DNA of 64,000 bases from JBOFBH01 sp051657715. GTDB lineage: Bacteria; Actinomycetota; Actinomycetes; Actinomycetales; Angustibacteraceae. Shown piece by piece: positions 24,676 through 33,135 of this stretch; within the stretch, counting starts at the first letter, position 1, and the number at the start of each line of letters is the position of its first letter. The translations under genes were made by a program, and so were the position numbers. The stretch is from contig JBOFLF010000047.1 of NCBI GenBank assembly GCA_051657715.1, forward strand, positions 1 through 64,000, written 5' to 3'. The notes under the pieces are model-generated. The model was not told the origin of the DNA. It made no database searches and saw nothing but the letters and a program-made list of their open reading frames with translations.

Positions 24676-25536
24676 TCACGCGAGAACCTGGGCAACGCAG
24701 AACACCCGGCGGAACTCGTACGGCGTGCCCCATGGCCGTCGCGGGTACGCCATCCGCAGGCGACCGGCGTAGGCGTCCAGGAACTCCTGGCGCTGCTGGG
24801 GGTGGTCGTGCAGGGCGTCCATGATGGGACGCAGGCCGGTTCCGGAGACCCAGGCGAGCACCGCGTCGTCGCCGTGCTCGCCGGCCGGGTCGAGCAGGTG
24901 GACGTAGGTGGTCTCCCACGCCTCGACCGCACACCCGCGGTCAGCCAGCAGCGCGGCGTACGTCGCCGGCCGGCCGACCGCCTCGCCATGTCGTAGCGCA
25001 CCGGCCAGCAGGGTGGCGAACCGTGGCTCAGCGGCCACCTCGCGCATGAGCTGGTGCGACGGCGCGTCGAAGTTGCCGGGCACCTGGATCGCCAGCCACC
25101 CGCCCGGGGCCAAACCGGACACCCACGACGACAACAGGTCCAGGTGCCCCGGCACCCACTGCAGGCTCGCGTTGGCCACGACGACGTCCGGTCGCGCCGC
25201 AGGGTCCGGCACCCAGGTGGACAGATCACCGGTGACGAAGGTCAGCCGGCCAGCAATGTCGGACGCATCGGTCTGGTCTCGGGCCTGTTCCAGCATGGCC
25301 CGGGCCTGTTCCAGCATGGCCCGGGCCTGTTCCAGCATGGTGGGAGAGGAGTCCACCCCGAGGACATCGGCTGACGCCCACCGGCGGGCCAGGGTCGCGG
25401 TCACCGCACCCGTGCCGCAGCCCAGGTCGACGACCCGGTGCACGTCCGTGGCGTCCACCCGCGCCAGCAGGTCGGCCGCTGGCCGAGCGCGCTCAGCAGC
25501 AAACTGCCCGTACAGCGCCGGATCCCAGCTGATCAT
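24676..25536 (-). CDS. tam: trans-aconitate 2-methyltransferase-like SAM methyltransferase
   Basis: Class I SAM-dependent methyltransferase, most like Tam, which methylates trans-aconitate, an inhibitor of aconitase. WDPALYGQFAAERARPAADLLARV is the characteristic Tam N-terminus. VVDLGCGTGAVTATLARRW is motif I, VLGVDSSPTML motif II, VVVANASLQWVPGHLDLL the DIVFSNAALQW-like block, and WLAIQVPGNFDAPSH the post-motif. ATG 25536 has GGAGGAG 4-5 nt upstream; 286 residues. Three tandem copies of Met-Leu-Glu-Gln-Ala-Arg-Ala (21-bp repeat) extend the helix after motif II. It is divergent from the MarR gene. Confidence 0.9.
   Translation of the reverse strand: MISWDPALYGQFAAERARPAADLLARVDATDVHRVVDLGCGTGAVTATLARRWASADVLGVDSSPTMLEQARAMLEQARAMLEQARDQTDASDIAGRLTFVTGDLSTWVPDPAARPDVVVANASLQWVPGHLDLLSSWVSGLAPGGWLAIQVPGNFDAPSHQLMREVAAEPRFATLLAGALRHGEAVGRPATYAALLADRGCAVEAWETTYVHLLDPAGEHGDDAVLAWVSGTGLRPIMDALHDHPQQRQEFLDAYAGRLRMAYPRRPWGTPYEFRRVFCVAQVLA
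25280..25342. repeat. 21-bp tandem repeat, three copies, in the methyltransferase gene
   Basis: The unit CGGGCCTGTTCCAGCATGGCC is present three times with one change in the last copy. It keeps the frame and lengthens an alpha helix (Met-Leu-Glu-Gln-Ala-Arg-Ala per unit) directly after the SAM-binding motif II. This helix occurs once in usual Tam proteins. Confidence 0.95.
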
Positions 25537-25626
25537 CGCTCTCCTCCCACCGCGAGCATCCGACGTCATGGTAGGCGGGTTGGGCGGCGTCCTGCCCGTG
25601 CGACGCGGAACGGCGCCAGGACCGCG

Positions 25627-25670
25627 GTGTCTCGACATCGAGAAACACGGCCGACACGCGGCACTAGACT
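25627..25670 (+). promoter_or_regulatory. MarR promoter with palindromic operator, probably leaderless
   Basis: TCTCGA-CA-TCGAGA near the middle of 25627-25646 is a 14-bp inverted repeat, extended by further matching bases on both sides. A -10-like TAGACT lies at 25665-25670, exactly 6 nt before the GTG start at 25677, which suggests a leaderless transcript. The palindrome overlaps the -35 zone, as expected for MarR self-repression, and may also control the divergent methyltransferase gene. Confidence 0.55.
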
Positions 25671-25676
25671 CACGTC

Positions 25677-26285
25677 GTGACGCCTGACCGCCGCCCGGGC
25701 ACCCAGGCTGCAGTGCAGCTCGTTGCCGAAAGCCGTTCCGTGCCTGCCGATCGGACTATCCCGGACGCGCAGCAAACCGCGAGCCTGACGCCAACCGGTG
25801 ACGAGGTGGACCGGATCATCGAGGCATGGCGTCGCGAACGACCCGATCTGGACGTCGAGCCGCTGGCGGTGCTGTCCCGGGTGTCCCGGCTGGCCCGACA
25901 CCTGGACCTGGCCCGGCGCGCGGCGTTCACCGATCACGGGCTGGAGGGCTGGGAGTTCGACGTGCTGTCCGCGCTGCGCCGGGCCGGGCGGCCGTACCAG
26001 CTGTCCCCGGGCCAGCTCGTCACCCAGACCCTCGTCACCAGCGGCACGATGACCAACCGGGTGGACCGGCTAGCGGCGCGGCAGCTGGTCGAGCGGTCGC
26101 CGGACCCCCGGGACCGGCGCGGGGTGCTGGTCCGGCTCACCCCACGCGGCCGACGGACCGTCGACGCCGCGTTCGGTGGCCTGCTAGACCGCGAGCGCTC
26201 ACTCCTACGCGATCTGGACACCGCCGACTACCGCCGATTGGCCGACCTGCTGCGCCGCCTGGTCGCCCCCTTCGACGCCGGCTGA
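25677..26285 (+). CDS. MarR-family transcriptional regulator
   Basis: A winged helix-turn-helix regulator (202 residues). The DNA-binding core reads WEFDVLSALRRAG, then LVTSGTMTNRVDRLAARQLVERSPDPRDRRGVLVRLTPRGRR, with the recognition helix and wing typical of MarR proteins. About 45 residues precede the usual MarR fold. The start at GTG 25677 is supported by a -10 element 6 nt upstream; GTG 25740 is the alternative. The neighbour is the divergent Tam-like gene. Ligand and targets are unknown. Confidence 0.92.
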   Translation: MTPDRRPGTQAAVQLVAESRSVPADRTIPDAQQTASLTPTGDEVDRIIEAWRRERPDLDVEPLAVLSRVSRLARHLDLARRAAFTDHGLEGWEFDVLSALRRAGRPYQLSPGQLVTQTLVTSGTMTNRVDRLAARQLVERSPDPRDRRGVLVRLTPRGRRTVDAAFGGLLDRERSLLRDLDTADYRRLADLLRRLVAPFDAG

Positions 26286-26382
26286 CCTCGACGCTGGCCG
26301 GACGGCGCCCAAGCCGAACGAGCTCGGCGAGCGCACCGGCTGGCGGACCGTGGACGCCCACGGCCTGCGAGCCTGCCGCATG

Positions 26383-26396
26383 TACTCTTGCATGCA
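26383..26396 (+). promoter_or_regulatory. -10 element and TGCATGCA palindrome at the first VapB start
   Basis: TACTCT at 26383-26388 lies 7 nt before the ATG at 26396, consistent with a leaderless vapBC transcript. TGCATGCA (26389-26396) overlaps the start point, and GCATG is repeated on the other side of the -10, giving a GCATG/CATGC inverted pair that could be the antitoxin operator. Confidence 0.4.
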
Positions 26397-26629
26397 TGAC
26401 ACGCGTTCAGGTCCGGGACGTCCCGGAAGACGTCGTGGAGAAGCTCAAGTACCTCGCGCGGGAACGCAACCAGAGCCTCCAGAGGTATCTGCGGGACGTC
26501 CTGCAGGCCGAGGCCGGGATCGCCACCAACAAGCGCATCCTCGCCGAGGCCGCCACGGAGGCGAAGTATCCGGCCCGGTACGGCGAGGCCGCCGAGGACA
26601 TCGAGCGCGGTCGCTCCTCATTGACGTGA
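26396..26629 (+). CDS. VapB-type antitoxin (FitA-like ribbon-helix-helix)
   Basis: A 77-residue antitoxin. TRVQVRDVPEDVVEKLKYLA is the ribbon-helix-helix opening (FitA/Arc type), followed by NQSLQRYLRDVLQAEA and a polar C-terminal part that should wrap the toxin. It would bind and neutralise the downstream PIN-domain RNase and repress its own promoter. The TGA overlaps the toxin GTG by 4 bases (GTGA), the usual VapBC arrangement. Confidence 0.9.
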   Translation: MTRVQVRDVPEDVVEKLKYLARERNQSLQRYLRDVLQAEAGIATNKRILAEAATEAKYPARYGEAAEDIERGRSSLT

Positions 26630-27030
26630 GGACGGGCTCACTGGTCGTGGTGGACGCCTCCGTGGTGGTCGACGCCCTCGCGTCCGACGACCAGGTCGGT
26701 GAGCGAGCCCGGACTCTCCTGGCAGACCTGCAGTGGGCTGCACCGGAGCACTTGCGGGTCGAGGTGTTCAGCGGCATCCGCGGTCGGCTACTAGGCGACA
26801 AGCTTGATCACGGTCGCGCCGAGCGGGCGGTGGGGAGGTTGGAGCGGCTCAACGTTCAACCAGTGCCAACCTCGCTGCTGCTGGGCCGGATGTGGCAGCT
26901 GCGCGACACCGTCACCGGGTACGACGCCGCCTACGTGGCCGCGGCCGAACGGCTCGACGTCCCGTTGGTGACCACGGACCGCCGACTGGAGCGGGCGACG
27001 GGCATCCGCTGCCCGATCCACGTCCCCTGA
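26626..27030 (+). CDS. VapC-type PIN-domain ribonuclease toxin
   Basis: A 134-residue PIN-domain RNase. VVVDASVVVDAL gives the first catalytic Asp, the Glu in LRVEVFSGIRGRLL the second, YDAAYVAAAERL the third and LVTTDRRL the fourth acidic residue, so the active site looks intact. VapC toxins usually cut tRNA or rRNA. It is translationally coupled to the ribbon-helix-helix antitoxin. The gene converges on the ComB-like gene with 47 bp between. Confidence 0.92.
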   Translation: MRTGSLVVVDASVVVDALASDDQVGERARTLLADLQWAAPEHLRVEVFSGIRGRLLGDKLDHGRAERAVGRLERLNVQPVPTSLLLGRMWQLRDTVTGYDAAYVAAAERLDVPLVTTDRRLERATGIRCPIHVP

Positions 27031-27077
27031 TCAGCGATGAACTCGACGCTCCTGGGCGCTCGGGTTCACCAGGAGAG

Positions 27078-27836
27078 TCAGATCGCGACGAAGGAGCCGT
27101 CGCGCAACTCCGGGATCACGGTGGACGCGTCCACCTCGCCGGCGATCCGGACATCGTCCGGGTAGTCACGATCCAACAGCTCGCGACCGGTGGGGGTGTC
27201 GGCCAGATCCCGCATGGCGGTGAAGGCCAACCTTGCCGCCGATGCCTCGGGGGACAGCACCACGTCCGGTTGCCGCGCCGCCAACCGGGAGATCACCGCA
27301 CCGGCCCCGACCAAGTCCTCGTAGGCCACCCGGAGCGATTCGTCGGGCCACCGCTCGCCAGCTGGCACGACCGCCACCACGGTCGCCCCCTCGTCGACCG
27401 CCTGCCCGATCCGCCGCGCCACCGCGTCGGCGTTGCGCAAGCACCCGGTGAGCACCAGCGCCGAGGACCCCATCAGCGCGTGGGTGATGGACGACCCGTT
27501 GGGCGACGGCAGCACCAACCTGGCTCCCCGCGGCAGCTCCAGCAGCGACGCCGGTGACAGCGATGGCCCGCCGCGATGCGAGCGGGTGCCCGCGAGCTCC
27601 GCCTCGATGGATCTGGCCAGTTCGTGGGCCGCTTCGCCACCGGGGTGCGGCCATACCCGAGCCCCACGTTCACACGCCACCGTCACCGAGGTGGAGAACG
27701 ACAGGACATCGACCACCACCACGACGTCCGCGGTGTCAGCGAACGACCGAGCCCCCGCAAGGCCCCACTCCACGTCAATCCGAGCACGATCGGGCTCGGC
27801 AGGGATCGCCACGGCGACGACCCTACCGGCGGCCAC
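27078..27836 (-). CDS. 2-phosphosulfolactate phosphatase family (ComB-like)
   Basis: The family is named for ComB, which dephosphorylates 2-phosphosulfolactate in coenzyme M synthesis; bacterial members usually have no known role. The 252-residue protein has the family blocks VVVVDVLSFSTSVTVACERG, LPSPNGSSITHAL and LRNADAVARRIGQ, and the acidic YEDLVGAGAVI segment. GTG 27836 is taken; GTG 27812 with GGTAGG upstream is an alternative. It is in the same orientation as the ABC-F gene, 36 bp downstream of its stop. A link to the sulfur metabolism of region 1 is tempting but unsupported. Confidence 0.8.
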   Translation of the reverse strand: MAAGRVVAVAIPAEPDRARIDVEWGLAGARSFADTADVVVVVDVLSFSTSVTVACERGARVWPHPGGEAAHELARSIEAELAGTRSHRGGPSLSPASLLELPRGARLVLPSPNGSSITHALMGSSALVLTGCLRNADAVARRIGQAVDEGATVVAVVPAGERWPDESLRVAYEDLVGAGAVISRLAARQPDVVLSPEASAARLAFTAMRDLADTPTGRELLDRDYPDDVRIAGEVDASTVIPELRDGSFVAI

Positions 27837-27872
27837 TACCTGGCCGTCCGGCGGTTGAGGTACTCCGCGGCC

Positions 27873-29921
27873 TCAGCCGCCCTCAGCGGCCTCAGCGGCG
27901 AGCAGCCACTGCTCCTCGACGGCTGCCCGCTCCTGGATCACGGCTCGCAGCTGCTCGTCCAGGACGACGACCGCGGCCGGGTCGGTGGCCTGCCGCGCGA
28001 GGTCGCCCTCCAGCGCGGCGATGTCCTGCTCCAGCCGGCCCAGCCGACGCTCCAGGCGGGTCAGCTGCTTGCGGGCCGCCCACCGATGGGCCGCCTCGGT
28101 CGGTGGCGCACCCGTTGCGCTGGAACGATGTCCACCCCTGCCCGAGGTAGTGGCAACGGCCGAGCCGGACGACACCGTGCCGGATGACGTCGTGCCGGAT
28201 GACGTCGTGCCGGATGACGTCGTGCCGGATGACGTCGTGCCGGATGACGTGGCGGACGACGTTGTGCCGGATGACGTTGTGGACGACACGGGCGTGGGAC
28301 GCGGCCCGGCCGGTGAGGCCGCACGCCGCCTGAGGTACTCCTCGACGCCACCGGGCAGCTCGTGCAGCTGGCCGTCACCGAGCAACGCGACCTGGTGGGT
28401 GCACGTCCGCTCCAGCAGGTACCGGTCGTGCGACACCACCACCAGCGTTCCTGGCCACGAGTCGAGCAGGTCCTCCAGCGCCGTCAGGGTGTCGACGTCC
28501 AGATCGTTGCTGGGCTCGTCGAGCAGCAGGACGTTCGGCTCGTCCATGAGCAACCGGAGCAGCTGCAACCGGCGACGCTCCCCACCGGACAGGTCCCGCA
28601 CCATCGTCTGCTGCCGGCTTCCGGTGAAGCCGAGCCGCTGGGCCAGCTGGGACGCGGTGACCTCGCGATCCCCGAGCCGGATCACCTGCCGGACCTGGGC
28701 GACCGCCTCCAGCACCCGCAGGCCGGCGAGCGCATCAAGCTCGCGCACCTCCTGGCTGAGCAATCCCGACCTGACGGTCCGGCCCACCCGCAGCGTGCCA
28801 CCGACCACCGCGATGTCCGAGCGGTGGCCGGTGACGGCGTGCCCGTGGTCAGCGGTCGCCGCCGGGTCAGCGGGTGGCCTGGCGAGCCGTCCGGCGAGCA
28901 GGCGCAGCAGGGTGGACTTGCCCGACCCGTTGACGCCGAGCACGCCGTACCGGTCACCCGGCCCGAGTCGCCAGGTCACGTCGTCCAGCAGCAGCCGGTC
29001 CCCCGCGCGGACCGTGATCCCCTCAACGTCCAGGACGTCCCGGCCCAGCCGGGAGGTAGCGAATCGGAGCAGCTCGACGTCGTCGCGGGGCGCGGGCACA
29101 TCGGCGATCAACGCGTTCGCGGCCTCGATCCGAAACCTCGGCTTGCTGGTCCGCGCCGGCGGCCCACGCCGCAGCCAGGCCAGCTCCTTGCGCAGCAGGT
29201 TCTGCCGACGCTCCTCGGTGGCCCGCGCGGTGCGCTCCCGCTCCGCCCGGGCCAGCACGTACGCGGCGTATCCGCCGTCGTAGCAGCTGACCTGCCCGTC
29301 GTGCACCTCCCAGGTGTCGGTGCCGACCGCGTCCAGGAACCACCGGTCGTGGGTGACCGCGACCAGCGCCGCGCCAGCTCGCCGCTGAGCCAGGTACCCG
29401 GTCAGGTGCCCCGCGAGCCAGGCCACGGCCTCGACGTCGAGGTGGTTGGTGGGTTCGTCCAGCAACAACAGGTCGGGATCGTCCACGAGCAGCGCGGCCA
29501 GGGCCACCCGACGCCGCTCACCGCCGGACAGCGGCCGGATCACGGCGTCCAGGCCTCCGACCACCGGGGCGTCCAGCCCGCCGAGCAGACCGGTCAGGAC
29601 GTCCCGGATCCGAGCATCTCCCGCCCACTCGTGATCCGGTCGATCCCCCACGACGCACTGGCGGACGGTGGTCGACGGGTCCAGGTCGTCGCCCTGGCCC
29701 AGCAGCGACGTGCGGATGGCGCCGGTCCGGGTCACCCGGCCGGCGTCCGGCGAGCACCGTCCGGCGAGCACGGCCAGCAGCGTGGTCTTCCCCGCCCCGT
29801 TCCGCCCGACGACACCGACCCGCTGCCCTGCGGCCACCCCCAGCGAGACGTCATCCAGCACCGTGCGGATGCCGAGAGTCACCCGAGCACGTTCCAGCGC
29901 GACCAGCGACACCGGGCTCAC
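27873..29921 (-). CDS. ABC-F family ATPase
   Basis: A soluble ATPase with two ABC domains and no membrane part; ABC-F proteins act on the ribosome (translation factors or antibiotic protection). The first domain has VVGRNGAGKTTLLAVLAGR, LSGGERRRVALAALL and LLLLDEPTNHLDVEAV. The second has LGVNGSGKSTLLRLLAGR, LSGGERRRLQLLRLL and LLLDEPSNDLDVDTL. The interdomain linker has the basic Arg-rich helix region. A Ser/Thr/Gly-rich repetitive stretch coded by a 15-bp repeat sits before the C-terminal coiled coil (KQLTRLERRLGRLEQDIAALEGDL). At 682 residues it is longer than typical because of this repeat. Uup-like is the closest fit. Confidence 0.93.
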   Translation of the reverse strand: MSPVSLVALERARVTLGIRTVLDDVSLGVAAGQRVGVVGRNGAGKTTLLAVLAGRCSPDAGRVTRTGAIRTSLLGQGDDLDPSTTVRQCVVGDRPDHEWAGDARIRDVLTGLLGGLDAPVVGGLDAVIRPLSGGERRRVALAALLVDDPDLLLLDEPTNHLDVEAVAWLAGHLTGYLAQRRAGAALVAVTHDRWFLDAVGTDTWEVHDGQVSCYDGGYAAYVLARAERERTARATEERRQNLLRKELAWLRRGPPARTSKPRFRIEAANALIADVPAPRDDVELLRFATSRLGRDVLDVEGITVRAGDRLLLDDVTWRLGPGDRYGVLGVNGSGKSTLLRLLAGRLARPPADPAATADHGHAVTGHRSDIAVVGGTLRVGRTVRSGLLSQEVRELDALAGLRVLEAVAQVRQVIRLGDREVTASQLAQRLGFTGSRQQTMVRDLSGGERRRLQLLRLLMDEPNVLLLDEPSNDLDVDTLTALEDLLDSWPGTLVVVSHDRYLLERTCTHQVALLGDGQLHELPGGVEEYLRRRAASPAGPRPTPVSSTTSSGTTSSATSSGTTSSGTTSSGTTSSGTTSSGTVSSGSAVATTSGRGGHRSSATGAPPTEAAHRWAARKQLTRLERRLGRLEQDIAALEGDLARQATDPAAVVVLDEQLRAVIQERAAVEEQWLLAAEAAEGG
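28177..28279. repeat. 15-bp minisatellite in the ABC-F gene
   Basis: The unit GTGCCGGATGACGTC is present in at least five direct copies plus two diverged ones. On the minus strand it codes Thr-Ser-Ser-Gly-Thr repeats that form a flexible spacer between the second ATPase domain and the C-terminal coiled coil. Confidence 0.95.
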
Positions 29922-30001
29922 GGCGTACTCAACCCCAAAGGAACGTCGTTCTCACCAGCTCGACCCGCTGGTCGAGCTCCACACGGCGACCGCACCGGAC
30001 G

Positions 30002-30940
30002 TCAGCCCCACCGCGATGGCTCGCCGACCCGGGCACCGTGGACCGGGCCGTGGGCGCGACGCACCGACGGGCAGGTGCCGGACGCCGCGAGCGCCACGGA
30101 CAACTCCAAGGCGTGCTGGTGGTCACGGGCCAAGAATGCGACGGTCGGACCGGATCCGCTCACCACGCCCGCCAGCGCACCACACGCGGAACCCAGCGCC
30201 AGCACCTCCGTCAAGTCCGGGCGCAGCGAGCACGCGGCCTGCTGCAGGTCGTTGTGCAACACCGGCGCCAGCGACGCCGGATCGCCTCGGCGCAACGCCT
30301 GCATCATCTGGTCGCCGATCCGCGGGGGCGGATGAGGCGCATCGGCGGCGGTCAGCCGATCGAACTCGGCGTACACCTGAGGGGTGGACAAACCCTGGTC
30401 GGAGACCACCAGCACCCAGTGATAACTGCCCTGCGCCAACGCCGGGGTGAGCCGCTCGCCGCGTCCGGAACCGATCGCGGTCCCGCCGAACAACGCGAAT
30501 GCGACGTCCGAACCGACGTCCGCGGCCAGACCCACGAGATCGTCCCGGCTCAGACCGGCCTGCCACAGCAGATCGCAGGCGACCAGCGCGGCGGCCGCGT
30601 CCGCGGAGCCGCCGGCCATCCCGCCCGCCACCGGGATGGTCTTGCGCAGCGCCAGGCGCAACGCGGGCTGGATCCCGACCCGCTCGGCCAGGACCGCGAC
30701 CGCCCGGGCCACCAGGTTGGTGCCGTCCGCGGGCACCTGGTCCGCGCCCTCGCCGGTGACCTCGAGGACCACCCCGGGCTGATCGACCACGGTCACCGTG
30801 AGGTCGTCGTACAGGCCGACCGCGTGCAGGACCGTGTGCACCGGGTGGTAGCCGTCGGGTCGACGCGGCCCGACCGACAACGCGAGGTTGATCTTCGCGG
30901 GCACCCGGACCGACACGCGATCGGCGCGATCGGTCAGCAT
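30002..30940 (-). CDS. ispE: 4-diphosphocytidyl-2-C-methyl-D-erythritol kinase
   Basis: GHMP kinase of the MEP isoprenoid pathway. VRVPAKINLALSVGPRRPDGYHPVHTV is the diagnostic N-terminus, IPVAGGMAGGSADAAAAL the ATP-binding loop, and VVSGSGPTVAFLA the third GHMP motif. ATG 30940 gives 312 residues, the usual length. The frame continues upstream, but that extension overlaps the divergent hydrolase gene and is not protein-like. The gene follows rsmA in actinobacterial gene order; here an alpha/beta hydrolase lies between them on the opposite strand. Confidence 0.96.
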   Translation of the reverse strand: MLTDRADRVSVRVPAKINLALSVGPRRPDGYHPVHTVLHAVGLYDDLTVTVVDQPGVVLEVTGEGADQVPADGTNLVARAVAVLAERVGIQPALRLALRKTIPVAGGMAGGSADAAAALVACDLLWQAGLSRDDLVGLAADVGSDVAFALFGGTAIGSGRGERLTPALAQGSYHWVLVVSDQGLSTPQVYAEFDRLTAADAPHPPPRIGDQMMQALRRGDPASLAPVLHNDLQQAACSLRPDLTEVLALGSACGALAGVVSGSGPTVAFLARDHQHALELSVALAASGTCPSVRRAHGPVHGARVGEPSRWG

Positions 30941-30994
30941 GGGGGCAGGGTATCGAGGCGGCTGGCCCAGTGCCCGCCATGCCATGATCCCTCC

Positions 30995-32077
30995 ATGACC
31001 CCCGAGCCCGTCGCCGGCACGACGCGGTCGGATGACGACACGACGACTCCCGGTCCTGAGCCCGCCCCGACGCCCACTCCCGCACCGACTTCCGGGCCTG
31101 CCCCTGAACCCGGTCCCGCGCCTGGCACCTCGGATGTCCTCGGACCTGACTACCAGAGCCGATCGATCCCGCTGGGGGACGATGAGCACGGTCCGGTGAC
31201 CGCGACCCTGGTGGAGCACCTACCGTCCGTCGGCAATCCCCGTGGCGCGGTGCTGTGGGTGCACGGCTGGTCGGACTACTTCTTCCAAACCCACCTGGCC
31301 GAGCACATCGCGGGCCTCGGCTTCGCCTTTTACGCCCTGGACCTGCGCGCCTGCGGACGCTCGCTACGAGCCGGCGAACGACCTCACTACACCGAGGACC
31401 TGGCGGTGTACGACGCCGAGCTCGATGCGGCCGCCCGGATCATCCGGGACGAGCGGGGGCACCGCCGGCTGGTGGTCGCCGGCCACTCCACCGGTGGCCT
31501 GATCACCTCGCTGTGGGCGCACCGCCGCCGGGACGCCGGAATCGTGGACGCGTTGCTGCTCGACAGCCCGTGGCTGGACCTGCACGGCTCCCGGATCGAG
31601 CGGACGTTCGGCCCGCTGGCGACTGCCGCGCTGGCCAAGCGTCGCCCGCACACCCCGATCAGCCAGCCCGGGGGGGTGTACGGGGAGTCGATCATGGCCG
31701 ACCGGCACGGGGAATGGACGCCGGACCCGCGGTGGAAGCCGGTCGGCGGGTTTCCCGTGCTGGCCGGCTGGTTGCACGCGGTGCTACGAGCCCAGGCGAC
31801 CCTGCACCGAGGCCTGGACGTCCGGGCACCGGTGCTAGTGCTGCGCTCGACCCGCAGCCTGCTCGCCGCCAAGATCTGGACGCCGCAGGCGGGCCGCGCG
31901 GACACCGTGCTGGACGTGGAGCAGATCGCCCGCTGGTCGCCGTCCATCGGCCGTCAGGTGACCACCGTGCGACTGGACGACGCCCTGCACGACGTGTTCC
32001 TGTCTGCACCGGCCGTCCGGAAGCACGCGTTCGCGGTCACCGATCGCTGGCTGGACCACGAACTTTCCGCACCCTAG
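30995..32077 (+). CDS. alpha/beta hydrolase (serine aminopeptidase S33 / monoglyceride lipase-like)
   Basis: A 360-residue hydrolase. AVLWVHGWSDYFF contains the oxyanion-hole His-Gly, YALDLRACGRSLRAGERPHYTEDLAVYDAEL is typical of monoacylglycerol lipase-type proteins, and VVAGHSTGGLITSLWA holds the nucleophile elbow GHSTG. LDDALHDVFLS gives the catalytic His. A Pro/Thr/Gly-rich stretch of about 45 residues precedes the fold. The ATG at 30995 is 54 bp from the divergent ispE start; the gene converges on rsmA with an 11-bp gap. The substrate is unknown. Confidence 0.88.
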   Translation: MTPEPVAGTTRSDDDTTTPGPEPAPTPTPAPTSGPAPEPGPAPGTSDVLGPDYQSRSIPLGDDEHGPVTATLVEHLPSVGNPRGAVLWVHGWSDYFFQTHLAEHIAGLGFAFYALDLRACGRSLRAGERPHYTEDLAVYDAELDAAARIIRDERGHRRLVVAGHSTGGLITSLWAHRRRDAGIVDALLLDSPWLDLHGSRIERTFGPLATAALAKRRPHTPISQPGGVYGESIMADRHGEWTPDPRWKPVGGFPVLAGWLHAVLRAQATLHRGLDVRAPVLVLRSTRSLLAAKIWTPQAGRADTVLDVEQIARWSPSIGRQVTTVRLDDALHDVFLSAPAVRKHAFAVTDRWLDHELSAP

Positions 32078-32088
32078 CGGCTGCCGCA

Positions 32089-33027
32089 CTAGCCGCCTCG
32101 AGGACGCGTGTGAGCATCTGGACCCAGCACCGAGGCCTGAGCGTCGGCGATGGCGACAAAGCCGTCCAGGCCCAGCTGCTCGCCGCGAGCCGACGGGGCG
32201 ATCCCGGCGCACCGCAGCAGCGCCTCGGCGGCCGCGGCCGAGCCCGCCCACCCGGCGAGCGCCGCCCGCAACGTCTTGCGCCGCTGGGCGAACGCGGCGT
32301 CCACCACCGCGAACACGGCGGCCCGCCCGGCCCGGCTGACCGGCTCGGGGCGGCGCACCAGGCGCACCAGGCCACTGTCCACCTGGGGCCGCGGCCAGAA
32401 GACCGTCCGGCCCACCGCACCGGCCCGGGTCACCTCGCAGAACCAGGCCGCCTTGACGCTCGGCACACCGTACGCCGCCGTCCCGGGCGCGGCAGCCAAC
32501 CGCTCGGCGACCTCCGCCTGCACCATCACCAGCACGGTCCGCAGCGACGGCACCACGGTCAGCAGGTGCAACAGCACCGGCACCGCGACGTTGTACGGCA
32601 GGTTGGCGACCAACGCGGTGGGAGCCGCGCCAGGCAGCTCGGTCACCGCGAGCGCGTCCTGCTGGACGACGGTCAGCGCGCCGGCACGGTCGGGGCGCCG
32701 GGCGGCGACGGTGCCCGGCAACGCGTCGGCGAGCAGCGGCTCGACCTCGACCGCCACCACCGCGGCCGCCTGGTGCAGCAGGCCGAGGGTCAACGACCCC
32801 AGGCCAGGCCCGACCTCGAGCACCACGTCGCGCGGCCCGACACCCGCGGCCCGCACGATCCGGCGCACGGTGTTGGCGTCGGTGACGAAGTTCTGCCCGC
32901 GGGCCTTGGTCGGCCGCAGCCCCAATCGGGAGGCCAGCGCCCGGACCTCCCCGCCGCCGAGCAGTCCGTCAGAGACGGGAGCTGACGCCAGCCGGGCGTC
33001 AGCGTCGCCGCCGTCCACGCGCACCAC
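32089..33027 (-). CDS. rsmA: 16S rRNA dimethyladenosine transferase (RsmA/KsgA)
   Basis: Dimethylates two adjacent adenines in helix 45 of 16S rRNA. GQNFVTDANTVRRIV is the family start, VLEVGPGLGSLTLGLL motif I, ALVANLPYNVAVPVLLHLL the NLPYN motif IV, MVQAEVAERLAAAPG the next block, and AFAQRRKTLRAAL the C-terminal signature. GTG 33027 gives 312 residues; a second GTG codon follows directly. It lies between ispE and rpfB in the conserved order. Confidence 0.97.
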   Translation of the reverse strand: MVRVDGGDADARLASAPVSDGLLGGGEVRALASRLGLRPTKARGQNFVTDANTVRRIVRAAGVGPRDVVLEVGPGLGSLTLGLLHQAAAVVAVEVEPLLADALPGTVAARRPDRAGALTVVQQDALAVTELPGAAPTALVANLPYNVAVPVLLHLLTVVPSLRTVLVMVQAEVAERLAAAPGTAAYGVPSVKAAWFCEVTRAGAVGRTVFWPRPQVDSGLVRLVRRPEPVSRAGRAAVFAVVDAAFAQRRKTLRAALAGWAGSAAAAEALLRCAGIAPSARGEQLGLDGFVAIADAQASVLGPDAHTRPRGG

Positions 33028-33135
33028 GCCTCACCCCCATCTACCCTGGCTCCCCTCGGCTGCCGCCATCGTCCCGCACGACCAGCACCGCACTGGACGC
33101 CACACCCGCCGATACGCACGCCCGGCAACACGCGG

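Noticed and set aside
27078..27836. ComB-like gene as part of the sulfated-polymer pathway
   Set aside because: It is about 8 kb away beyond unrelated core genes, and its family has no known link to glycan sulfation.
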